DNA of 64,000 bases from Costus lasius (taxonomy: Eukaryota > Streptophyta > Magnoliopsida > Zingiberales > Costaceae), in NCBI GenBank assembly GCA_027563935.2, contig CM050451.1:27047565-27111564 (forward strand). Reading direction: 5' to 3'. The position numbers and the translations under genes are program-made. Each line of letters opens with the position of its first letter. Within the stretch, counting starts at the first letter, position 1. This document shows, one piece after another, positions 12,346-23,000 of the stretch. The notes under the pieces are model-generated. The model was given only the letters and a program-made list of their open reading frames with translations. It had not been told where the DNA came from and did no database searches.

Positions 12346-12882
12346 TAGGGGTGAGTATTCGGTATTTACCGAATTACCAATTACCGATTTACCAAAAACT
12401 GACTTACCGAAAACCGAAATATTGAAAACCGATACCGAACCGAATAAGGAATTTACCGATTTACCGATCGGTAAATTACCGAATTTGCTATTTGATTAAT
12501 TTTTATCTTAAATACTTATAGATATATAAATTAAAAATAAATAATTTATCATTGATATTTATATTTTTATAATAATTATGGTCAATTATCAAAATAATAT
12601 ATTAAAATTAAAATCTAAGATTGAAATATTGAAATAATAAACTAAACTAATTATTAAACTAATAAAATAAAAAAAAACTATATATATATATAATATAATA
12701 TAATATAATATAATATAAATCGGTAAATCGGTAAATTACCGAACTGATCGGTAATTTACCGTTATCGAAACCGAAAACCGAATAACCAAAATCTATATAC
12801 CGAACCGATTACCGATACCGAAATTACCGAACCGATTTACCGATCGGTAAATTCAGTAAATACCGAATTATGCTCACCCCTA
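12346..12882. mobile_element. hAT-type MITE rich in TACCGA repeats
   Basis: A 537-bp element with ends TAGGGGTGAG.../...CTCACCCCTA and an inverted repeat extending about 30 bp (TATTCGGTATTTACCG). It is flanked by an 8-bp target duplication, TTACCACT at 12338-12345 and TTACCACC at 12883-12890 (one mismatch). Eight-bp duplications are typical of hAT transposons. Both arms are built from many ACCGA/TACCG words and their complements around an AT-rich centre with a (TATAA)n run. No coding capacity. Confidence 0.88.
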
Positions 12883-13290
12883 TTACCACCAAAGACTTTT
12901 AGTGCACATGTCAAAAGGATGGGTATTGCTGAAAACCATTATTGATATGATGATGATATTTCATATTTTTGATACTTTGAGCTCATTTAATTCATGTTTT
13001 TGATATATTTTTAATGAATCATGTTTCATTATACTATTTGTTGTATATACATGAATGAATTATGTTAGTATAACAAAGACATTATTGTTGGGCCATTATG
13101 ACACATTAGCATATTATATTGAATATTTAACTAATAATGTGATACATAGAAGGGACTATGTCAATCTAAATTACATACAACCGCTATGATCCTTATTAGT
13201 ATTTACTTAATAGTGATTATGATTTGACTAATTTAAAGAATGGATTTATTATTAGAAGATTAGATATGTCATATGGATCAAGTGGGAGAA

Positions 13291-13721
13291 TGTAGGTTAT
13301 TTTGTGGTCCATATATTCTAATCTATTAATTATTTAAAATAACTTATCAAATTTTAATAATTGATAAGTTTCTAAATCCTATTGGTTATAAGTATCATTT
13401 GTTAATTTATGCATTGATGGAATGTGGGTTATAATGGATAAAAAGAAACGAGTCCTCTCTTTACCCATTAAAGTAAATTCTCTATTAATAAAAAAGGATG
13501 ATGTGGTCTTCAATCATGTATCAAGCGGTTAAGAGAGATAAATTTAGTTTCATCAAATAAGAGATTATTTAAATCAATTATTATCAAATTATCATGGATC
13601 AATGTATAATTTTATTATGCATGTGAAAATTATATAGTTTAAAGATCTTGATATAATGCTAATGTAATTATAATATATGTTATTATTTACATAATAATAA
13701 TACAAATAAAATTATCTTACA
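13291..13721 (+). repeat. Copia 2 3' LTR
   Basis: A 431-bp LTR matching 5944-6386. It is preceded by the purine tract AGTGGGAGAA (13281-13290) and followed by the target duplication GTTTA. Confidence 0.95.
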
Positions 13722-13726
13722 GTTTA

Positions 13727-14446
13727 AATGCAGTGTTGTGCTAGTAAAGGATAGTTAAATGATGAGTTCATAGGAGTAAAAATATTCATTTAGATTATGC
13801 ATATTCATAATACTTATTAGTGGAGGTAAAATCTAACGCCTATATCATAAGTGTGACAAGACTTAGGTTTTATAATGGAGATTAATGTCATAATTCATAT
13901 AGGAGAATTTTCACATGACATCTTATACAAATAGGGACAGGATAATAATAATAATAATAATAATAATTTTTATAGAATAAAAGTGTTAAATGCTAGTGAC
14001 CACACGTCAAAAAAAAATTAAAATTTAGTAATTATTATTATTATTATTCTTATTATTATATTTATTTATCAATAGAATTATTTTATAATAAAGGTTTTTA
14101 ATATATTAACTATAACTATATGTATTAATTTTTGAAAGAATCAAATTAAATCTCTTATACATTTATATATTTATTATGGTTTACACTTATATTTGGTTCG
14201 TGTTATTGAAATTGATTTCTGTTTTAAATTGTTACAACTATTTCTATTTAATTATTTATAAAATAGTTTAAATTATGCATAAGATATTTGTATATTTTTT
14301 TCATTCCAGATTATTATGCATAAGATATTTATATATTCCGTTCAGTTTTTTTATCCTCCACGACAGCCTGAAAAGGCAAAGAAATCGATTCGGCCTTCAC
14401 GGTCGAAGCGACGTCCGGTTCAAGCCGCAGTGAAAGCTAATCAGAG
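13727..14446 (+). other. AT-rich upstream region of IF1
   Basis: No gene. It contains an (AAT)n/(ATT)n microsatellite pair at about 13943-13968 and 14031-14060, which could fold into a hairpin. From about 14350 the composition turns GC-rich (CCACGACAGCCTG, GGTCGAAGCGACG), marking the probable promoter-proximal region and 5' UTR of the IF1 gene. No certain TATA box. Confidence 0.5.
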
Positions 14447-16603
14447 ATGGCGATGAGGTCAGCGCTCGGAGCGATTCCTTTCTTCTCCCGTTCGGCGTCG
14501 GTAGCGGCGAACTGCGCCGCCCCCGCCCTGAGGAGCTCTCGCTTCTTTAGCGATGGAAAGGGTAAGGTTCTCAGCGAGGAGGAGAGGGCCGTCGAGACCG
14601 TCTACATCCAGGTATGTCGTCCAGCACTTTCTTCTCCGGCTCCGCCTCATTTATTCGATTTTCTTGTGTTCTAATCGTTTCTAGGGTTTCGGTGCATTGA
14701 TCGGTCGGTAGAAAATGGAGAGGGAGAGGTTGGAAAAGCTGAAGAAGAAGCAGGAGGCGGAGAAAGCGGAGACTGAGAAGAAGAATGACAAGGTATAGTT
14801 ATGTTCGTTCCAAGATTGAGCTACAGCCCTCAGATATGTGTGTGCAATCACTTGCGCCTACTGTATTATTCTTTCTACTGGGTGACTTGCGTTGTATGCA
14901 CAAATGGTTCTGGAGTTCAAGGTTTTGCTAGATTTAGGGAACACTGGTAACACGAGTAAACTTCAAGTTCACATTCTATAGATTTAATGAATTCCTTCAT
15001 GAATGGGAAAAAAACATAGGAATGAGTAAATTTCTAACAAATTAAAAAAACTTGGGATTTCCAAATCAGAGAAACAGGTGGGTTTCCAAATCGCATCAAG
15101 TTCTTTTGGAGCAAAAAGAACACCATCTAGTTTTCCTAAAATATTGCTTTATCAACACATCTAATCAAGTACCGGAAGATATCGAAGTTCATTTTCGGTC
15201 TTAACAGAAGAAAATGAACTTTTACAGCTTAAGAAATTCATTTATTTTATGGAACCAAATTCTTTAGTTTCCAGGATTGATTTTGTGATCATATCTTGAG
15301 AGTTTGGGATTATGTGAATTCCTCTATGGAAACCAAATTCTTGAGAGTTTGGGATTATGTGAATTCCTCTCCTAACTGCCATTGGTAATCAGGACTAAGT
15401 TTTACAATTTTGTGGTGCCTTTTCAACATTGCTAGGTTGTTTTTGGCCTTTTTGGTGGTTAAAGATACCTGCCTTATTTATTCCTGGTCATATCACAAGT
15501 TCAATACCTCTCTGCTTGGTTTGGAGGCGTCCAATCTTCTTGCATCAACAATAAATACTTTGTCAAGTTAGGATTACCTTTGTACTTGTTTGCAGTACGT
15601 ATAAAAGTTGCTGTGGTATTTTTCTTTGAAGGACTCTAGTCCTATGGACAAAGAGCAGAATGACATCTGTCGTAACTCTTTGCGTACTTTTTGTTCGTAG
15701 CTGCAATGATTAATGCGATTTGACCACCATCACCATGGATGAATATTTGAGCTGTTTGATTATATAATGTGTCATGCGGAAGAATAATCCTGCTACTTCT
15801 TTATTTGTTTTCAGTGTAATTTCATTTTTCCCCTTAAATTACTATCTTGGCTATTTAATATGGTGAGTCATAGTATAAATGTATTCTGGAAGTTGGGAAA
15901 TATTGTTCTGTTTGCAATACAACTCATTGCCACCTGGAATCATTGTAATCAGGCTTATTTAAGGATTAATTGGACTTTTGTAACTTTGTTTTTTTTCCCC
16001 AAGTCCTAGGTTAGCCATTTTATGATCCATTATTCTGTATAGCTGTCATTATAAGGCTCTCTAGAGCAAATTGCTTTTCACAATGTGATGATACCTTCTT
16101 GATATGATATATTAACTTGTTAAGGAATTATGATCCATAGTGCGAGATCGTTCTTTTCTAGCAGTAGTTATGGAAATTAAATCATCGTAAGTTTGATAGT
16201 TTTTCTTATGCTGCATATCATATACTAAGGCTCCCTAGTTGATGTATTCATTCTTCCAAAAACCTCTTATGGTACAAGGTTCCGCCCTTAACTTCAGGAA
16301 ATGCTTTATGTCTGTCATTTTTCAATTTTTTAGCACGCCCTGCTTATGGACAAATTGTTGTTTCCGGTTGTGTAATCCAGAATTTAGTATTTAGCTTCTG
16401 AACTACAAATCCCTTTCTCGTGCATGGATGCTTTCGTAAACTAGGGCTTATTTTACACAAACCTAAGAACTCTAGAAAGTTTAGTAAAATTGAAATTGTT
16501 TTCCTGCTTGGTGTAACTATTTCTTTATTCTGAGACCATTACAGGCGATACACTGAATGATACGTTAATTCTTTCTTTACAGAAACCCAACGACAAGAAC
16601 TGA
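14447..16603 (+). CDS. IF1: mitochondrial F1F0-ATPase inhibitor protein IF1
   Basis: Exons 14447-14611, 14712-14792 and 16583-16603; introns of 100 and 1,790 bp with GT-AG ends, all in phase 0, giving 88 residues. Residues 1 to about 35 are rich in Ala, Ser and Arg with no acid residue, ending SSRFFSDGKG, a typical mitochondrial presequence. The mature part has LSEEERAVETVYIQ then KMERERLEKLKKKQEAEKAE, the conserved inhibitory helix and charged coiled coil of plant IF1. The protein binds the F1 catalytic interface at low matrix pH and stops ATP hydrolysis by ATP synthase. The last exon codes only six residues and the stop. The start is the first ATG after the GC-rich leader. Length suits the family. 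Intron 2 contains a 48-bp-offset duplication (15297-15371). The gene lies tail to tail with the Sec23-like gene. Confidence 0.92.
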
Positions 16604-16804
16604 TGTTGCTCTGCCCTCGGCTCCGTGTAACGGCTTGGGAAAGAACTTTGCTGTGTGTACATCGGCTGGTAACGAATAACTGTGTATGATTCTAGTGGAT
16701 GCCGGGTTGGTATCCTAATCATACACTGGCTTTCAGTAGCAGCATTATGTTTGAACATATCTTTGCTGGTGATTAAATCTCCAAGTTTGTGAATTAAAAT
16801 GTTA

Positions 16805-16810
16805 AATAAA
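16805..16810 (+). terminator. possible IF1 polyadenylation signal
   Basis: AATAAA about 200 bp after the IF1 stop codon, in T-rich sequence, is a plausible signal. The rest of 16604-17074 is the shared 3' region of two converging genes and shows no other feature. Confidence 0.45.
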
Positions 16811-17074
16811 GATACTATGCTGTTTGTGTGAATGAATTGCACATTGATGACTTAATTTGCTTCATGGAGAAATTGGAATAGATGAATGCAATGAACCATA
16901 AAACATAATCAGCCTTTTTGATTCTTAAAGTGAAAAAAATCAAATCAAAAGCAATAAAACACGGGAGACGGAGCACAACGTCAAGTACCAACGCCAGTGA
17001 TTACAACGGTAAACTCACGTTACTAGTACTAATGCAACTAGCAGTCGAATTATCTTTTTTTTTTGTCGAATTAT

Positions 17075-20000
17075 CTATTTGAGATACTCAACTACACCCT
17101 GGGAAATCTCCTCCAGAAAAGAAACAAAACCCATAATACTGGAAAACTTGTTCTCATCGATGTTTTGCTCTTCGATGAGATATCTCTCAAATGCTGTGGC
17201 ATCATCCTGGCCTCCTCGAATAAACGTAAGCTTTGGTGTTATGCTCCTCTCCTGCTTCAATTTGTTGATTGTCGTTCGCAGAAGACCTAGACCATGGCAA
17301 GTCAAAGTACAAATGGATTGATGTAAAATGGCATAAGGAAGTTTCCGAAATCAGATAACTAAATAATAAATCTACATAATTAACTCACAATCCTGTGGGG
17401 GAGGAAAGGAAATTAAAGGATCCGCTGTTGGGGAATAGTATACAATCAAATTAGTGAAGGCATCCAAGAGGAAAATGGGGCTTCCGCTTGTAATAAGAGC
17501 TGCACGACTTAATGAATGTCGTGGATATGCTTGTTTGTCTAGTGTAGTGTACGAGGCAAGCAACGGATATACTGCAAGCTGAAGGGAAGTGGGATCCAGT
17601 ACACTGCACGGTAGAGAAAATTAAATTTAAACACAACAATTGAACTAAAAAAAAATCAAATAACTAAATTGGACCAGTCAAGGTCCATAGACTAAAAAAC
17701 TAGAAATTCTCAAGAAAAAAAAATATGAGTTTTAATGATGAGATTATATGGTGCGACCAAGATGACAACTGAAGATCTCAGTGATTTTTCACACCAGCTG
17801 ACAGGTAGATGGAGCAGAACATGCAGAGGTGCACCGAAGTCTAGATGAAAAAGATCCATCGTAATAAATTTCGAATCTTTTTGGAGTAAAAAATTTCTTC
17901 AATAACAGAGATTTAAAATGATCAAACATCAAATCGTAACCATTTACGAATTGAAGGCAATAAGCTACTCATTGATGTCCTGAGGGAAATTTTAAACTAA
18001 ATGTCCAAGAAATAAATACCTAAAAAGGCATTGCAAATATATTCGATAATCTGGGTGAATGCCTTCTTCATGGGGACGGAGAAGAGGGTTCCTTAACAAG
18101 GCAAAGATAAGCCGAGGAATGGAATGCAATTGTGGACATTGTGAGAAAGCAACATCAACACGTGAAGTTGCATTTCCAATGCCACTTTGAAGTAGTCCGT
18201 ATCCCTCGTTGTATTGAGCAGTAAGAATGACCAGCCAATCACGAAGTAACATCCTGCCTTCTCTAACCCCTTTCTTCAAAGTCGCTAAAATGACCTAAAA
18301 AGAGTGGGCAAGAAATGCATTATTTCAATACAGAATTACTGTTTCTTTTTTCCATCCAAACACTAGTATTAGTAAAAAAACCTGAAACTACTAAACCAGG
18401 CAGAAACGGAACAGAACAAAAAGCAAATATGCTCTTTTTCATTAAAAATACAGAACTATGAGCAAATCATACCTTAGGAGGCAAGAGCGCATCAACATTT
18501 ATCATCCAACTATATTAAGAGCTAGAGAACTTTAAACCGAAACAACCAAATGCTTAAACTGGATAGCAACATATGTTCATAGAGTACCTTGTGAACAAGG
18601 ATGGATAACGTGGTTTCTGGATCAACGCTGTCATAAAGTTCATTCATATTTGAAGCTGGTCCATATTGCAATGTTCTTATCCGTAGTCGTCTCTTCAGGC
18701 AAAACTTCAAACTATGAAGGAACAAAATTATGTTATTAAATACAAATGGATATGAAAAAACAAGAGTATTAATAAACTCCATGGATATACAATATCAAAA
18801 ATACAAAAACCTATTTTTATTTTTGTAAAAAAGCAAATGATGTAGGCGGAATTTGATAGGAGGACATTGTTGTCATCAACAACTAAGATTATTATTGGTA
18901 GAGATAACCAGCACATTAAATTATAAAAATTTCAGTAAGTCAGTTGCATCTTGATAATCAACGAAAGGGCAGTCCACCAAAATGATATATTAGACTTAAT
19001 GGATTTTTACGAGAGTGCATAAAATAGATCATTTTTCACACTACAAGTTCTAATCCAAATAGATATAAAAATTCACTTCCAATATCTGAGAGTTAGTGAC
19101 AGTACTATGCAGATAAAACTGTAATAATATTCTGCGATATCACTTATCAACACAAATTAAGGCAACATAAATGCAAGAAAACGCCCCATTACTAAATCAT
19201 ATATAACCAAATAAATAGAAATGTAATATTGTTGGTTATTATATAGTTATCATTATATTCACCACTTCACTATTCTCAATTTCATGGTTTCTTCATATTT
19301 CCTAGGATAGTCGGTTTGTACTGAGCATGGACTAGGAACAGATATATAATGTACAAAATATTATTTAATGATATACTAGTTGGTATCATGTGGTACTAAC
19401 ATTTTTTGAACCGACAAATGGTAAATATTGGTACCAATCAATACCAGCCCAATGACTAGATCCCCTAGCTCCTAGCTTTTTTTTTGTAGTAGCTAAAAAC
19501 CATTTATAGTCATTGAAGTGATGGGAAAGAAGCGCTTTTCTCTCTATATAAATTCTCCTTCTCTACTAATTCACTCAATCTCTCTCAAACCTTCAAAACT
19601 CTCTCAAACTCTTTCTTTCTCAACTTATCTTGATTAACATTCTATGATACCTTAAACCTAAAATGTTTACCTCGCATGCCATCACGTGTAGAAAATGCTA
19701 GAGAATTGTCAATATTAGTAATGAATTTGTTGCAATAATAATTTCAAAGGTGAAGGTGCCACCTAAGTTAAACAATATCTCATTGATGGCTATACTAACA
19801 TTGCAAATACCCAAAAGAATTATAACAGATCTATCGAGCCCCTTGAGTCCTTTCACATCCACAAGCAAAATGTAGTTAAAGAATGTAAACACTTCGACCA
19901 TCGCATTGTGGAGCACACCTCCTATGATCCATATTAGGATTGAGGGGATAAGACTTTGAGATGACTAATCAAGCTTCAAGGAGAAAATCTAGTCAGCTCA

Positions 20001-23000
20001 TGTATTTAGTTGAATAACCTCATTTTGAGGTTATTGTGGCAACAACAATGGAAGTACAACACTATTAAATCAGTCGTATATCAAATAAGTCAAACTACAA
20101 GCATGTGTGGAGGTACCAAAAACCATGCAATTCCAGTAGGTGGATAATATGACATTGACAACTTCTTTAGATTTGGATGACATATTGGCAAACTAACTTT
20201 TGCTTATATTGACCTAGGACTTTCCTATGCAAATAAGCTTTAGATTTGGTTGACATATTGGCAAACTAACTTTTGCTTATATTGACCTAGGACTTTCCTA
20301 TGCAAAAAAGCAAACTCAAACAAAGAACAGTACATGAAAATGAAAAGGCACAACATTAGCCAAGCAATTTTAAAATACTTTCACTTCAATTAGAATCCTT
20401 CTTATGGTGCAAGTGACATATATTATCATCCATGGTCTCCAAGATGCCCTAGAATTGTATTGCTTACACCAGATTATCAACCTGTATCTTAACAAAGAAA
20501 CTGAGGGATGTTGGATTGGGATCAAAAACATAAAAGGCCAGTGGAGAGACTTACGCATTACTCTCCTGATGTTTGTATAGGGCCATGAAAATAGGCATTA
20601 TAAATTTCTCATATATTATAACAAAAATGTTATATTTCTCATTTCAATGGAAGCATCAACCAAACATCATGATGCAATTTATACTTGTCGGCTTTCAAAA
20701 GCCATCATCTAAGAGATTAGATCAAATTACATGATCTAATTTGTCAAACAAAGGGAACAAGTTTAAGAGAATCAGTGAAATGATTTAAGACAACTATTTT
20801 CACATCATTTGGACTCCTTATGCCTCTAATCATATTAACATGATGATGAAGGGCATTGAGGAGAAGACAAATTGAAAAATATAATGAAGGTTGTGCAAAA
20901 TATCACCTAATTATATACCATCACCATTAGGTTCATGCTCAAATGCAATATTTTGTGAAGGATCTACAAGGTTTGTCTGCATTGAAGTCGCTATTTATGA
21001 AAAAGATTGATAAAGACAATGTTCACAAGCAATAAGTAGTGTGGCTCTTCATATTCAACTTCAAGTCAAGATAGTAAAGTGGAGTCATCATACTCAACAC
21101 ACACTTATGTGACAACATTTCCAATATATGTTCTGCAATCAAATCTCTATATGTGGGTACTCTAGACTCTAGAGTGTTAATATGGCTGAGAAGCCCTTGA
21201 TAATAAAAATATACTACATGATCCATGAATGTAAAAGGCAAATTAGTACACCAACCGGTGATAAGATTGCTCCATTATCCTAAGCAAGTGGAAGAACCAA
21301 ATAGCACACAAAATTCACATAGCTTAAAATAGTTATGTAGTTAATGTTGTTAGTTCATAATTCTATTACCTATATAAATGTTAATAATTTTAACTTATGT
21401 CTTTTAGTTTATTACCTAAATCCATCATACCAATGCAGTGAGACTTACTAACCGCTGACATGATATTTTGCATGAAGCTAGAAATAAAAGCAGCTACTAT
21501 GATAATCGGAGAAGGTCGAATGTTTAAGAAGGTGAATTGACATCTAAAATTCTAACTGCAATCCTTGGTATAAGGAGATCAAGATAATATAGTTTCCAAA
21601 TTTTAGAGAGAAAAGAAGTTGTGAGAGAGAGGACCTGTCAGTGGGTAGAAAGTCTATATATAGAGAGAGAGAAAGAGAAGTGGAAGGAGTAGCAGGTTTG
21701 GGTGGTTGATGGAAAAGGGGGGAAAGGTATACGCGTAAGAGGGGGCGAGGAAATGTAGGGCATTGTAGATAAGAGTTATGGCAAAGAGGAAGATTGTGGT
21801 GGTAGCAATGGTAGGGGGAAGAGGAGGGAGAGTTGGTGCAATGGCAGCAGGGTTAAGATCCTCTTCTCCCACTAAGAAAATCAAATAGTATGGTTAGTAG
21901 AAGATTATACAAAGACCAACAAGAACAAATGAGTCTTTTCAGTCCATGTTAAACCATAATACAGTCTAATCTATAATTTAATAGAAAACATGGGTAAAAA
22001 TACGTACCCAGTAACTGGAAAACTTAAAATATTAAAATATACATCATCAGAAGTGCATATGTTACAAACCTTGGTGAAGAATTTGATTCAGAAGTACCAG
22101 TCCCCTCCTGAGGAACAACAATACTATACTGAAATGCTAATTGGAGAACAGGAGATTCTGTATACCTGTATAGAATCAATCATAAATTCATAATGTCACC
22201 TACTCCACAAAAAAAAAAATATTGGATTCTTAATAGATTAAAACATGACCAAGTTTTCTAAACTTCTTTTCTACATTATTGTGTGGAAGTTACCTGAAAG
22301 ACACGCTAGAATTAACAAACTCAAAGTCATATGCATATGTGGCAAAAGAATCGCAGCAGATAATATGCTGAACGTTTTCATACTGAGGATCTGGGAAGAA
22401 ATGACCATACTGCAAGAAAAAAAAAGGAAGAATAAACAAACTGAAAAGAATCACATGTAGTGAAGGATATCAAAAGGTAGGAAGCAAATAAGTTAGGTTG
22501 CATACGGAGTCACCAAGTTTGAAGTCCGAAGATGTCCTCAACCTTAATATACAACCAAATGCATAAGGGCGACTTAACATCCGATACCTATTCAATTCAA
22601 GTAAAGGGATAAAATGATACTTTATTACATTGAAATGATAATTTTTCAACTGATTTTTAAGAGACAATACAAATACAGTTAGTGTGCTGCATCTGAATAT
22701 TCATCTCTAAACTCACATGTCTTGTGGAAGAGTTGATTCATCCATGTTTGCATACAGAAACAAAGAACCACCACTTTCAATACTTAGATACTTGAGAGAA
22801 GCCAAATCGGTGTATTCATCAGTTATAGCAAAAAGGTCCACGCAAACACCTGCTTGAACAGCAATAGCAGCCTGTGATATGCAGTCAGCATTTGCAGTTC
22901 AAATTGTGCAACATGAGGAAGGATAGATCATTTATCTAGACAATATTACCAGATCTTTGTAAAATGGTGTCTGTTCAGGTAGTAAAGCACGGTCAGCATC

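Larger units (their letters stand above)
5944..13721 (+). mobile_element. complete Ty1/Copia element 2 with two nested DNA transposons
   Basis: Both LTRs are present (5944-6386 and 13291-13721), each starting TGTAGG and ending CTTACA. The element is flanked by a perfect 5-bp target duplication, GTTTA, at 5939-5943 and 13722-13726. Directly after the 5' LTR is a primer-binding site for initiator methionine tRNA, and directly before the 3' LTR a purine-rich tract. The interior shows gag, protease, integrase, RT and RNase H in Copia order, all damaged. It is interrupted by a transposon in RT (10219-11269) and another after RNase H (12346-12882). Without these the element would be about 6.2 kb, a usual Copia size. 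Confidence 0.95.

Noticed and set aside
14459..14650. Antisense frame over IF1 exon 1
   Set aside because: Shadow of the GC-rich coding exon; no domain and no splice support.
18712..22069. A hidden transposon gene in the long Sec23-like intron
   Set aside because: Only short frames without domain similarity and no terminal repeats or duplication could be found.
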